In this document: one piece after another, positions 15,909 to 24,173 of the stretch | Position numbering within the stretch: the stretch's first letter is position 1 | How the letters are laid out: every line of letters starts with the position of its first letter | Origin: DATJSN01 sp035504095 | Lineage (GTDB): Bacteria; Planctomycetota; Phycisphaerae; WQYP01 | Assembly (NCBI GenBank): GCA_035504095.1 | Contig: DATJSN010000077.1 | Location: 1-62,425, forward strand | Direction: 5' to 3' | DNA length: 62,425 nucleotides | Notes under the pieces: model-generated | Database searches by the model: none | What the model was told of the DNA's origin: nothing | The model's input: only the letters and a program-made list of their open reading frames with translations | Made by a program: the position numbers and the translations under genes

Positions 15909-16607
15909 ATGAAAAATGATACAAATGCACGAATGGGTATCAAGGCCTTATTGATTATGACGATGCTTGGCGGGGGTACATTAATCAGCGGCTGCACTCA
16001 GGATCCTGCCGAGGGTCTGCGCAATCAGGGTTTACAGCTATATCAAGAAGGCGATTACGACGCCGCCCTGGACAAGTTCAATCAGGCGCTTACATACAAC
16101 GAATCCGAGCCGCGGGCCAACTACTATGCCGGAGTCACAGAATACAAGCTCGGCAAATATGAACAGGCGGCCTATTACTACAAGATGGCCTGGACAGTTG
16201 ACCCCGACTATGGCGATGTAAAAGCCGCACTGGCTAACACCCTCATTAAGGAAGGAAAAACAAACGAAGCCATGAATTTCCTCGAACGCAACGCGGCCCT
16301 GACCGGCCAGATAAGCGACCGGTTGCTCGTGGCCCAATTCTATCAAAAGATCGGAGATTTGGATGATGCCAAAGTGAATTATGAGCGTTGTGTGGCTTTG
16401 GCGCAGGATGATCCGACGATTTTGATGCAAGCCGGCATATTTTATGACAGCATCGGCCAGAAAGATCAGGCGATTACGGTTTATGAACAAGCCTATCGAA
16501 TTGATCCGACAACTCCTGGCCTTTATGATCGGTTAAACGCTGACGGCGTGGTCATTTCTGAAATCCTACCGCCGCCGTCGACAACCGCTCCGTCTAATTC
16601 TCCGTGA
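15909..16607 (+). CDS. TPR-repeat lipoprotein
   Basis: 232 residues. The signal peptide runs to the lipobox LISGC (Cys at about 29), so the mature protein is lipid-anchored. At least four tetratricopeptide repeats follow (for example GDYDAALDKFNQALTYNES, GKYEQAAYYYKMAWTVDP, GDLDDAKVNYERCVALAQDD). The C-terminus is a short Pro/Ser/Thr tail. Such proteins act as scaffolds for envelope assemblies. A small membrane protein gene follows after about 35 bases, probably in the same operon. Confidence 0.85.
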   Translation: MKNDTNARMGIKALLIMTMLGGGTLISGCTQDPAEGLRNQGLQLYQEGDYDAALDKFNQALTYNESEPRANYYAGVTEYKLGKYEQAAYYYKMAWTVDPDYGDVKAALANTLIKEGKTNEAMNFLERNAALTGQISDRLLVAQFYQKIGDLDDAKVNYERCVALAQDDPTILMQAGIFYDSIGQKDQAITVYEQAYRIDPTTPGLYDRLNADGVVISEILPPPSTTAPSNSP

Positions 16608-16642
16608 ATAAGGTGGATTCTCTTTGACGGAGGCTCGTGCGC

Positions 16643-17212
16643 GTGATCGAATCCTCCAGCCGTCGATTTATCGAAATGATCGATCCATATCGTGATGAGA
16701 TTTATGCGCGAAGCTGCCGGCTGACTCCCGCGGGTCAATCGGAAGTTGTGCTGCAAAAAACGATTCGTGCCGCGTTCCGATTCTATGTACAAAATGGGGA
16801 AAAGCTCCCGCGGCCTCCGCAGGACATTGTAAAATGGCTTGAGGATTTTCTTAAGCAGCAAACAGATGGCGCCTCCGAGTCTGCTTCCGAAATGTCCGGC
16901 GAACCTCCGGCAATGCCGGCCGATACCTGGGCGCGATTGGCCGCTGCGGTCCAGATTGAAGCAGCGGTGCTGGGCGGGGCGGCGGAAAGATCGATGCTCG
17001 CCTACGATCCGTTGCTGGCGCCAAAGAAGAAATCGACGGGCAATGATGAATTGATTGAAGGATTCGGGCTTGATCCCTGGGCGCGTTTTGTCATCGCGGC
17101 GGCGATCGTTTTGATTTTTGGAATTGTCGCCACCATCATGCTGATGACGCATCATACGCCGCTGGTTCCTGCAAGCCGTCCAGCGGAATCCGAGCCCGCG
17201 ATCGTTCACTAG
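16643..17212 (+). CDS. Single-pass membrane protein, unknown
   Basis: About 189 residues. One membrane segment at about 152-174 (WARFVIAAAIVLIFGIVAT) is near the C-terminus. The N-terminal 60 residues (RRFIEMIDPYRDEIYARSCR) faintly resemble region 2 of sigma-70-like proteins, followed by a long acidic/Pro linker. GGAGG at 16629-16633 favours the GTG at 16643 over the one at 16637, which would be too close. A cytoplasmic domain with a short outside tail would fit an anti-sigma or signalling scaffold. Function is unknown. Confidence 0.55.
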   Translation: MIESSSRRFIEMIDPYRDEIYARSCRLTPAGQSEVVLQKTIRAAFRFYVQNGEKLPRPPQDIVKWLEDFLKQQTDGASESASEMSGEPPAMPADTWARLAAAVQIEAAVLGGAAERSMLAYDPLLAPKKKSTGNDELIEGFGLDPWARFVIAAAIVLIFGIVATIMLMTHHTPLVPASRPAESEPAIVH

Positions 17213-17287
17213 CATTTTGAGGAGGAGCTTAAGAGCCTCTGGCAAAAGAAGTCAAAGTGGAGCGTGGGCGCCAAAGCCGGCAAAGGC

Positions 17288-17358
17288 GAATGCAATGTAG
17301 AACAGGCTCTCCAGCCTGTTCTCCGTGCCCAGCAGCCTGAAGAGGCTGGTCTACATTT
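17288..17358. repeat. REP-like nested inverted repeat
   Basis: Outer arms AATGTAGAACAGGCT and AGGCTGGTCTACATT enclose inner dyad GAACAGGCT-CTCC-AGCCTGTTC (about 17296-17317) and AGCCT-GAAG-AGGCT. The nested design is typical of dispersed extragenic palindromes. It lies between the small membrane protein and the methyltransferase gene. Confidence 0.6.
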
Positions 17359-17382
17359 TGTTAGAGGCTCGTAAAAAAGACA

Positions 17383-18114
17383 ATGAATCATGTCATTCCA
17401 TCATCATCGACTCCGGGCAAGCGTCCAGTGCGCTTGCACGAGCTGGATATGGGTGCAACAAAACTCAGGATACTCGCGCCTGCCGATCCGGATTCGCTTT
17501 TGGACGACCCTCAACTTGAGGATCGCTATCACGCGGATAATTATTTGCCCTATTGGCCCATCATCTGGCCCAGCGCTCTGATGCTCGCTGAATTTATTCT
17601 CAAGACAGATCAATTGCCGTCTGCAACGCGAGGCAGCGAGGTCGTTATGGATTTAGGATGCGGCCTGGGCATAGTGGGAATCTCTGCGGCGCTGCGAGGG
17701 TGGAAAGTGGAATTCACTGATTACGACCCTGAAGCGGTGCAATTTGCGGAATATAACGCCCGAGGCAACGGTATCCCAGCGGATCGCATAACAGCTTATC
17801 AAATGGATTGGCGTCAGCCGGTAGATAAAAAATTCGACTGGATCATTGGCTCGGATGTGCTTTATGAACGCCGGTTGCATCCGCTGTTTCTGGGCGCGGT
17901 GGAAAAATTACTTGCTCCCAATGGGGTGGTCTGGATTGCCGATCCGCGTCGGACCAGCGCGGAAGATTTCCCGGTTTTTGCAGCCCAGCAGGGCTTTCGC
18001 GTGCATTGTGAAGAATTACCCTGGACCGGAGAGCCTGGGCTAAGCAAAGACGGCTTGCTGATGGTCCTGCAAAGGGTTGCAACACATGCCCTTCCAGTGC
18101 ATCTCGAAGCTTAG
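17383..18114 (+). CDS. Class I SAM-dependent methyltransferase
   Basis: 243 residues. VVMDLGCGLGIVGISAALRG (about 87-106) is motif I for S-adenosylmethionine, EFTDYDPEAVQFAEYN is motif II, and DWIIGSDVLYERR is motif IV with the aromatic/acidic pocket. The YWPIIWPSALMLAEF block just before motif I is typical of METTL-type / Methyltransf_16 protein-lysine methyltransferases, so a protein substrate is likely. Its 3' end overlaps the first possible start of rsmE, suggesting co-transcription. Confidence 0.8.
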   Translation: MNHVIPSSSTPGKRPVRLHELDMGATKLRILAPADPDSLLDDPQLEDRYHADNYLPYWPIIWPSALMLAEFILKTDQLPSATRGSEVVMDLGCGLGIVGISAALRGWKVEFTDYDPEAVQFAEYNARGNGIPADRITAYQMDWRQPVDKKFDWIIGSDVLYERRLHPLFLGAVEKLLAPNGVVWIADPRRTSAEDFPVFAAQQGFRVHCEELPWTGEPGLSKDGLLMVLQRVATHALPVHLEA

Positions 18115-18124
18115 GGACTCTAAC

Positions 18125-18883
18125 ATGACCGTGCCCCGATTTTATGTACCGGAAATTAGCGCTTCCGAGCAGCCACTTCCGGAAGATCAATCGCACCATG
18201 CCCTGCACGTATTAAGAATGCAAAATGGAGATGATCTGGTTGTATTTGACGGCGCGGGCAAATGGGCCGAAGCAAAACTGCTTTTGCGTCATAAAGAGGC
18301 GTACTGCCGGATTGAAGGGCCCATCCAGCAAGATCCTCTGCCGTCACCGCGAATTACTCTGGCCTGCGCTATACCCAAAGCGGATCGCGCACAAACGCTC
18401 GTGGAGCAAATCAGCCAGATTGGCGCGACGCGGCTGATCTGGCTGGATTGCCGTTTTAGCGTGGTGCGGCCTGGAGCTGAAGGCGGAAAAATGAACAAAT
18501 GGCGGCGATTGGCTGTGGAATCCGCCAAACAGTGTGGACGGAGCTGGCTCCTGGATATCCAACCGCCGCAAAATCTGCCCCCAGTTCTGGAAATGGCATT
18601 AATGGAAAAAGCAAAAATATTTTGGGCCGATCCGCAGGCTGATCAATTGCTTCTTTCGGCCGCTCAGGAACATAAGAGTTCGAACGTACAATCGATATTT
18701 ATTTTAATCGGCCCGGAAGGGGGCTGGAGCGAAGAGGAATCCCAATCCTTATCGGCGCTTTCCAAAGACGGTCGCGTCATTCCAGTCAAGCTCGGCGACA
18801 ACATTTTACGCATCGAAACCGCAGCCCTTGCTGCAACGGCAATAGTAGCTCAGGTTTTTAACCATAAAAAGATCCATAGATGA
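18125..18883 (+). CDS. rsmE: 16S rRNA (uracil-1498-N3)-methyltransferase RsmE
   Basis: About 252 residues. It is a SPOUT enzyme. VPRFYVPEI opens the N-terminal PUA-like domain, HHALHVLRMQNGDDLVVFDG follows, and IGPEGGWSEEE (about 201-211) together with LGDNILRIETAALAA form the C-terminal knot that holds the cofactor. It methylates U1498 in helix 44 of 16S rRNA. The frame is open from 18077, but the ATG at 18125 gives the standard family start and lies just after the stop of the previous gene. Confidence 0.93.
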   Translation: MTVPRFYVPEISASEQPLPEDQSHHALHVLRMQNGDDLVVFDGAGKWAEAKLLLRHKEAYCRIEGPIQQDPLPSPRITLACAIPKADRAQTLVEQISQIGATRLIWLDCRFSVVRPGAEGGKMNKWRRLAVESAKQCGRSWLLDIQPPQNLPPVLEMALMEKAKIFWADPQADQLLLSAAQEHKSSNVQSIFILIGPEGGWSEEESQSLSALSKDGRVIPVKLGDNILRIETAALAATAIVAQVFNHKKIHR

Positions 18884-18979
18884 TGCAGATTGGCGCAGAT
18901 TTGAACCACGAAAGACGATCCACTAATTTCGCAGATGAACGCAGATTTTGAATCACGAAATAAACAAAAAGACGCGAAA
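18884..18979. repeat. Degenerate intergenic dispersed sequence
   Basis: GCAGATTTGAACCACGAAA (about 18895-18913) and GCAGATTTTGAATCACGAAA (about 18943-18960) are near-copies of one another and of 20768-20786. Such lines recur in other gaps of this window (10.5, 26.5 and 61.9 kb have related low-complexity words). No coding capacity. Confidence 0.5.
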
Positions 18980-19123
18980 TTATTTAAGGCTGTTCGCCTG
19001 AGCCCGCATTTTGTGCTTCGCCTTCTCAAGTTCTTCCCCAAGCTGTGCATCCGTTATGCCGCTCTTAATAAACTTTTGCTGCACAGAGCCGCTAAGACTC
19101 TTAAGCGTCCGCGGTTCCCGCTT
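18980..19123 (-). pseudogene. In-frame coding-like tail after the stop of the 114-residue gene
   Basis: Immediately after the TAA of the gene at 19124-19468, the same frame runs 47 more codons to a second TAA. It reads KREPRTLKSLSGSVQQKFIK, then SGITDAQLGEELEKAKHKMR. The last 30 residues form a clean amphipathic helix with coding-like composition, but there is no ATG start or ribosome binding site; the only in-frame starts are a GTG in SGSVQQ and the late Met. It may be a degraded separate gene, the tail of a gene split by a stop, or a readthrough extension. Confidence 0.4.
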
Positions 19124-19468
19124 TTATGAACCAAATTCATTGTTCATATATCTTTGTACGGTCGCACGGGTCCCCGGACTGAAGCGGGACATTTCTTCAG
19201 CGGTCAACAACTCATTTGAACAGATTAACCCCAATTGGATCAGGGCCGTTGACCGGCGAAAGTCATCGAACAAGCCGGACGCTTCTTTCCGACGTTGATT
19301 CATAAGTTCAAAGGCATTCCAGAATTGTTCCCGGCTGGTTCCATTTTTCTCTAAAAGCAAACGCTCGATGTCGGATATCGTGCGTTGGTAAAAACGCTCT
19401 ACCACAATTTCGTGAAGCTTTCGAAACAATTTCCAGTCCGATTCTGGAATTTCGCGAGACATTGCCAA
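19124..19468 (-). CDS. Conserved hypothetical protein
   Basis: 114 residues, all helical and soluble. LHEIVVERFYQRTISDIERL, FDDFRRSTALIQLGLI and ELLTAEEMSRFSPGTRATV are blocks of a widespread small uncharacterised family ('R-x-F-D-D-x-R-R-S-T-A-L', 'L-L-T-x-E-E'). No catalytic motif is apparent. The start ATG near 19468 gives MAMSREIPES; the second Met at 19462 is equally possible. It is followed in frame by a coding-like tail after its stop. It is adjacent to a toxin-antitoxin pair on the same strand, 102 bases downstream of it. Confidence 0.75.
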   Translation of the reverse strand: MAMSREIPESDWKLFRKLHEIVVERFYQRTISDIERLLLEKNGTSREQFWNAFELMNQRRKEASGLFDDFRRSTALIQLGLICSNELLTAEEMSRFSPGTRATVQRYMNNEFGS

Positions 19469-19570
19469 ATGAATCCTTCCCTTATTTAAAAGTGAATCGT
19501 ATTTTGACGAACCGATTTTAACAGAAACTTTGTTTCCGAGCAGCCAGCCATGAAGAAATTATTAGCACTA

Positions 19571-19951
19571 TTACAGCGGCGATCCCGAACGCAATCCTTC
19601 GACCACCTGCCACACTAAGTCGATCTGTCCGCGCTCAACCGCTTCAACCGGTTTAAGATTTCCGAGCATTTCGTTCGGCTTATCCAGCCAGTGTCCAACG
19701 TAGCTGGATTTCATCGCTACGGCCAATGCGCTACAAAGGCGTTCCACCTGAATCAGGTTTCGCACCGTCGCGACCGAACCGGATTCCAAACCGGAAACCG
19801 TGCGCAACGACACATCCAGCAATCGGGCCAGCAAACCCTGGGACAATCCATATTGTTGCCGCAAGGTACGTACGTTAACGCCGGTGGCTTGAGCAAAGAC
19901 TGTTTTTCGTGCCTTCGCATGGGATCGGGGATGCTTTATCGTCGTAGTCAT
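19571..19951 (-). CDS. Xre-family antitoxin with toxin-binding C-terminal domain
   Basis: About 126 residues from the ATG at 19951, which has AGGAG about 8 bases upstream (the frame opens earlier at 20014). QYGLSQGLLARLLDVSLRTV (about 35-54) is a helix-turn-helix, followed by the S-G-L-E-S-G turn. The C-terminal region (MLGNLKPVEAVERGQIDLVW, ending VVEGLRSGSPL) resembles the Xre/MbcA/ParS toxin-binding domain that blocks RES toxins by inserting near their active site. The gene lies 101 bases after the RES gene on the same strand. Autorepression of the pair is expected from family knowledge. Confidence 0.85.
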   Translation of the reverse strand: MTTTIKHPRSHAKARKTVFAQATGVNVRTLRQQYGLSQGLLARLLDVSLRTVSGLESGSVATVRNLIQVERLCSALAVAMKSSYVGHWLDKPNEMLGNLKPVEAVERGQIDLVWQVVEGLRSGSPL

Positions 19952-20052
19952 GTTTATTACTCCTAGATAATCATTGCACACGCCGTGCAAAAAGTCAAGT
20001 ATAAAGACACGCAAATATGCGAGTTATTATTCATATCGGCGATTTAAGGCCG

Positions 20053-20631
20053 TTATTTTACAGATCGCCGAAGTACCTTCAGCCTACTCGGTTTTTTGAT
20101 ATGGTCTGGTAATACAACGACGTTTGAGCCGTGATCCAGTGTGTGTGCCGAAGCGGCCAGAAACGCCTGAATATCGCAGGCATGAGCAGCCCGGCCAATC
20201 GCCTGCGTTAAAGATTCCTCATTACTGGCTCGAGCCAGCCACCACTTTTCCGTTCGAAGTTGGTCGAGCGAGACGCCTATGTCATTCAGTACGGCGGTAT
20301 CCGAGAGATTCAAACACCGCTCGACTGCGACGGAGATAGCTTTGAACAGCAGCGGCATCGCCTGCTCCACGGGAAGGCCGGCGCGTCGCTGGTAAGCCAG
20401 GGATTCGATCATTGCCAATTCCGGTGTCGTACTGCCGTAAATAGCGGGGAAACTGTCTGGTGCGTTAAACCGAGCGCCCGACCTCATGCTTCCAGTCCCT
20501 TTGAGCATTTCCCGGCCGGCGGCCCATTTGATCGGCGCCGAGCGAAAGATTATGCCATTCCAAGGCTGTGCGCGACCAGCGGCGAGCTTCATTACTTTAA
20601 ATAAGCGTGGAAAATCGGGATGTTCCTTCAC
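20053..20631 (-). CDS. RES-domain toxin (NAD+-degrading type)
   Basis: 192 residues. The RES signature is seen as R-S-G-A-R-F-N (Arg at about 54), then FPAIYGSTTPELAMIESL (Tyr and Glu) and LAASAHTLDHGSNVVVLP (Ser). RES toxins degrade NAD+ or ADP-ribosylate host proteins and are held inactive by Xre partners. The start is a GTG at 20631. Transcription order is toxin first, antitoxin second, the reverse of the best-known MbcTA arrangement. All three signature residues are intact, so it is probably functional. Confidence 0.85.
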   Translation of the reverse strand: MKEHPDFPRLFKVMKLAAGRAQPWNGIIFRSAPIKWAAGREMLKGTGSMRSGARFNAPDSFPAIYGSTTPELAMIESLAYQRRAGLPVEQAMPLLFKAISVAVERCLNLSDTAVLNDIGVSLDQLRTEKWWLARASNEESLTQAIGRAAHACDIQAFLAASAHTLDHGSNVVVLPDHIKKPSRLKVLRRSVK

Positions 20632-21021
20632 CTGCGCAAGTTTATACGTATGTATTCAAGGCCTCAAGTTCGTTTCCTTTGGAATTTGAAAGAGACCAAG
20701 GAATTACACCTGATAGGTGATGCCGTGTTCAGTTTTCAGAAACGGGAGTTGTATGTTCGACTTGGCTCAGATTTGAACCACGAAAAATAGACCGCCAATG
20801 GCGGTATCCGTATATGTTCTACTGATTGACTGATCGACTTTCACCTGCTCTAGGCGCAGTTTCACTGCGCCGTTAGCCGCGTCGGGAAATTGAGGTGCGT
20901 GTCGAAATAGGCAGGTTTCCTTCGAATCCGGTATTAGCGATGGCAAGCACCTAAACGCGTATGAATCCATCATAAATCAGGCTAAAATCGGCCCGACTTA
21001 TGGGGGACGCCTCAGACTTAT
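20632..21021. other. 390-base gap between toxin and NERD genes, no gene seen
   Basis: Contains a dispersed line CAGATTTGAACCACGAAA (about 20768), a hairpin GGCGCAG-TTTCA-CTGCGCC (20853-20871) and one copy of a 36-base direct repeat (20883-20918). No convincing coding frame or promoter. It serves as the divergent upstream region of the RES and NERD genes. Confidence 0.55.
20883..20918. repeat. 36-base direct repeat, left copy
   Basis: CGGGAAATTGAGGTGCGTGT and the following CGAAATAGGCAGGTTT match 22017-22052 at most positions, in the same orientation. The two copies flank the NERD gene. Confidence 0.5.
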
Positions 21022-21924
21022 ATGAGATTTGATTGGATAATAATTATTCTTTTGCTGGCGGCGTTGACACCGCTTTTTGGGTTGCTTCTGGCAGTTATTT
21101 GGGAACGCAGACATCGCGAAAAAACTGAAAAACCGCCACAAACTGAAAAACTTTTGCGTCCACCTGGTTATTCACTTTCCCTGCGACTTGAAAAGGTCTT
21201 CGACCACTTAATGGACAAGCTTTTCATTTCCTGCATTTATTCACTCATAGCAGGATTTTGGGTCGTCGTGCTTAGTTTTTCGTTTTTCCTGCACGCGCCG
21301 TTTTTATGGCGGGAGATTTGTGTTTCTATCTTCGTGGTATTTGTAGTGGCAAGTGCAATGGCAGCGTTAAAAGCATTTCATTGTTTTAAAGAATTGCGCA
21401 ACATCCGGCTTGGTATTAGTGGTGAACAAGCTGTTGCCGAGGCATTGAACGAAGTGGCGGACATTGGATTTCGCGCGTTCCACGATTTAACGGAAGAAAA
21501 CTGGAACATAGACCATGTAGCTGTCGGCGAGAGGGGCGTTTTTCTGATTGAAACCAAGGCTCGCCGCCGCCGTGGAAGCCGAAATGGACTGCAAGAGCAT
21601 AAAGTGATTTTTGATGGAGAATCTTTGCAATTTCCATCTTACAAATATAAAGACGCCGAGCCAATTAAACAGGCAAAAAGGAATGCAATTTGGCTCGCAA
21701 ATTATTTATACAAAAAGACAGGCGAGTCGGTGCGGGTCGAAGCACTGGTGATTTTGCCTGGCTGGTTCGTACGAAATTCCGAAAAGGGAAATTTTCCAGT
21801 CCAAGTTATGAATGCGAAATATCTTATCCAATTTTTACGGGGCCAGGATTCAAAAATTGAATCAGCACAAGTACGCCGAATAATTACCGCATTGGATGAA
21901 AAATGTCGTGACGTTGAATTCTAG
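21022..21924 (+). CDS. Membrane protein with NERD nuclease-related domain
   Basis: 300 residues. Membrane segments are at about 5-27, 72-92 and 95-118. From about 131 follows a NERD domain: GISGEQAVAEALNEV, then NIDHVAVGERGVFLIETKA (D and E-x-K of a restriction-endonuclease-like fold) and a helix QAKRNAIWLANYL. VEALVILPGWFV is a core strand. NERD proteins are thought to act on DNA or RNA; the D...E-x-K core is intact. It sits alone between two copies of a 36-base direct repeat, next to a toxin-antitoxin pair, so a defence-type role is possible. No partner nuclease or helicase is adjacent. Confidence 0.8.
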   Translation: MRFDWIIIILLLAALTPLFGLLLAVIWERRHREKTEKPPQTEKLLRPPGYSLSLRLEKVFDHLMDKLFISCIYSLIAGFWVVVLSFSFFLHAPFLWREICVSIFVVFVVASAMAALKAFHCFKELRNIRLGISGEQAVAEALNEVADIGFRAFHDLTEENWNIDHVAVGERGVFLIETKARRRRGSRNGLQEHKVIFDGESLQFPSYKYKDAEPIKQAKRNAIWLANYLYKKTGESVRVEALVILPGWFVRNSEKGNFPVQVMNAKYLIQFLRGQDSKIESAQVRRIITALDEKCRDVEF

Positions 21925-22016
21925 GACCAAGCCTGTACTTATGTAGCCGTAGGATGTCGCTCTACGACAGCGCGATAACTTGGATTGAATCTACTGCGAT
22001 GGGGAATTAAGCGGAT

Positions 22017-22052
22017 AGGGAAATTGAAGTGCGTTCGTAAATAGGTGGTTAT
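22017..22052. repeat. 36-base direct repeat, right copy
   Basis: AGGGAAATTGAAGTGCGTTC and the following GTAAATAGGTGGTTAT pair with the left copy at 20883-20918. Confidence 0.5.
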
Positions 22053-22088
22053 CACTGGGATTTAAGAAATTAAAGGCTCTTAATGTTA

Positions 22089-23006
22089 TTAATGGATAAT
22101 CTGCAGATTTGGAAGTGCTTTTTGCAACTCTGCGATACCTGTGTCAGTTACATGAGAAGCGAACATTAATTCCAATTGCCGCAACTGCGTGAGATCTGCC
22201 AATTCCTTTAGACCCGTATCCGAAACCTGGGTATCACCAAGGTCCAATGTATGCAACTGTGTAAGGCTGACCAATTCCTTCAAACCTACGTCCGATACCG
22301 AGGTGTTGTCGAGGTTCAGTGTTTGCAGTTGCGTGAAGCCCGCTATTTCCTGCAGACTCGCATCTGTAACTTGGGTGCCATTGAGATTTAGATATTGTAA
22401 CTGCGTAAGACCAGCCAATTTCTGCAAACCCATATCTGTCACTTGATCGTCACCACTTAAGTCCAACGATTGCAACGATGTAAAACCGGACAATTCTTCG
22501 AGGCCAGAGTCGGTCATATTCGTATTGTGGAGGTCAATGCCGAATCCCTTGTTTGGCGTAGGCAGTTGGGAAATGATACCGGACGTCAATTGAGTAAAAC
22601 GGAACGCCGGAACTTCTCCTGGCTGACCTGTTATTGAGTTGCTCCAGCCTCCTTGTGTGTTCATCCAGCCGGATTGCGCTCCAGACTTTTCCCATGCGGC
22701 AAAAATATCGACCGACAGCGTTTGTTGCCCAGAAACCACTACATTGGTTTGCATATTGTTAGGAGAAGTTGAAACCACCGTATCATTTTGCATCCCATTA
22801 GGCGACGAACCTGAAATATCATTTGTGACTGTCTGTGGAGTAGAGTTATCTTGCGAAGAAGAAAAATGGAAAAAAACCCAAATTATTAAAATAAAAAATA
22901 CAACCCCTCCAATCCCTCCAAAGCTATACTTTTTGGCGCGACAATAGGGGCAAACATTCCCGGCGGAAGGAATTGTCATCCCACAATTCGAGCATTGTAT
23001 AGGCAT
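22089..23006 (-). CDS. Zinc-ribbon, single-pass membrane, leucine-rich-repeat protein
   Basis: About 305 residues from the ATG at 23006 (GGTGG about 8 bases upstream; an earlier TTG is less likely). CSNCG...CPYC at about 4-21 is a zinc ribbon, followed by a membrane segment (about 32-48), a Ser/Thr/Asn/Gln linker, and at least five 24-residue LRRs of the 'L-x-x-L-x-L-x-x-T-x-V-T-D-x-G-L-x-E-L' kind. The repeats are close at DNA level, so recent unit copying is likely. Zinc ribbon inside, LRR outside would be the topology. The gene follows the zinc-ribbon/TPR gene on the same strand. Confidence 0.8.
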   Translation of the reverse strand: MPIQCSNCGMTIPSAGNVCPYCRAKKYSFGGIGGVVFFILIIWVFFHFSSSQDNSTPQTVTNDISGSSPNGMQNDTVVSTSPNNMQTNVVVSGQQTLSVDIFAAWEKSGAQSGWMNTQGGWSNSITGQPGEVPAFRFTQLTSGIISQLPTPNKGFGIDLHNTNMTDSGLEELSGFTSLQSLDLSGDDQVTDMGLQKLAGLTQLQYLNLNGTQVTDASLQEIAGFTQLQTLNLDNTSVSDVGLKELVSLTQLHTLDLGDTQVSDTGLKELADLTQLRQLELMFASHVTDTGIAELQKALPNLQIIH

Positions 23007-23128
23007 ACTTAATTCCACCAATCAAAATTCTATGTAACCGCTCATAAGTCAATGTATTTATTCTATATTATATATGAATTACGCGCCTACCATTCGTGGG
23101 GGAAAGTTAGAAGACTGTCCATAATTAT

Positions 23129-24115
23129 CTAATGATTAACCCACCATAACCATTGAATAAAAAAATAGATAATAGCGATAATAATTATTATCCAGACGGT
23201 GGTGTTGAATGTGGATTTCAGGGGGGAACTTTCTTGGATTTTCTTTAGATTCTCTTTATATCTGGGGTTGTCGGGTTCAATTGCTATAGCCTTCTTGATA
23301 TACTCCAATGCCTCCAGTTTGCGTTTTGATTTCCAAAGGCAGAGTGCCAGAATGTCATAGGCGTTCGCATTTTTCCCTGCTCCGCTATTAGCCACGGCCT
23401 TCATTCCTGCCTCAATGCCCTCCTTGTACATCCCCTTCCTATACATTAGAACGCACAAATTGGTGTAGGCTCCATAGTCGTTTGGATTTAATGTTATGGC
23501 GCGCCGAAAACATACTTCGGCATCAGCAAGATTGTTCGATTTGAATAAACAAAAACCTAAATTGTTTTGCAGCATGGCGATGTCTGAACAGGTCTTAGCG
23601 GCCTTGATATATTCAGCCAAGGCCTGCTGGTTATCGACCTCATCAAGTTTTCTTGCAAGTATAAAATGTCTGAATGCCTGTGCTTCCCGGAAGTCCGGGG
23701 CCAGTCGATTACTATAATCTATCTCTTTAACAGCTTCCGCATATTCGGGAGAATTTATGGATTTGTTACCGTCATCCATCAGAGTGATGGCAAGGTTGTA
23801 ATGCGTGTCTGCTACCTCTGGCGCGAGAAGAACTGCTTTGCGTAGATGCGTCAAGGCAGCATCTCGCAATTTAGAATTCAAATAAGTTAGACCAAGAGCA
23901 TAATGAGCTTTGGCGTTTTCGGTGTCTACTTTAAGTAGTTTGCGCCATTTGTCTAAAGATACGGAGACTTGATGTGCGTCAAGATTATGTGTAAATGTCT
24001 CTGCAAGTGAGGTAACTATGAGAACGGAGCCGCAGAAGCGGCAGTTTCGTGTCTTAGGATTGTAAGGAGCTCCACAGTTAGGACAGCCCAAACTCTGAAT
24101 TAGTAAATTTGCCAT
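23129..24115 (-). CDS. Zinc-ribbon TPR protein with C-terminal membrane anchor
   Basis: About 328 residues from the Met at 24115 (an earlier start at 24145 adds 10 unrelated residues). CPNCGAPYNPKTRNCRFCG at about 11-29 is a zinc ribbon. Around six TPR units follow, for example AKAHYALGLTYLNSKLRDAA and AEVCFRRAITLNPNDYGAYT. The last 20 residues before the Trp-rich end are a membrane segment (VWIIIIIAIIYFFIQWLWW), so the protein is tail-anchored with its bulk in the cytoplasm. It sits between the LRR gene and proS, all minus strand. Shared zinc-ribbon architecture suggests a common complex, not proven. Confidence 0.8.
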   Translation of the reverse strand: MANLLIQSLGCPNCGAPYNPKTRNCRFCGSVLIVTSLAETFTHNLDAHQVSVSLDKWRKLLKVDTENAKAHYALGLTYLNSKLRDAALTHLRKAVLLAPEVADTHYNLAITLMDDGNKSINSPEYAEAVKEIDYSNRLAPDFREAQAFRHFILARKLDEVDNQQALAEYIKAAKTCSDIAMLQNNLGFCLFKSNNLADAEVCFRRAITLNPNDYGAYTNLCVLMYRKGMYKEGIEAGMKAVANSGAGKNANAYDILALCLWKSKRKLEALEYIKKAIAIEPDNPRYKENLKKIQESSPLKSTFNTTVWIIIIIAIIYFFIQWLWWVNH

Positions 24116-24173
24116 TTTTACTTCTATCCGATGTTCCTGTAGCATGACCCATATAGCCTATCCGCAAGGTTCT

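Noticed and set aside
16523..17245. 240-codon minus-strand frame across the TPR lipoprotein end and the next gene
   Set aside because: The plus-strand genes have a lipobox, TPRs and ribosome binding site; the antisense frame has only low-complexity His/Arg/Gly text.
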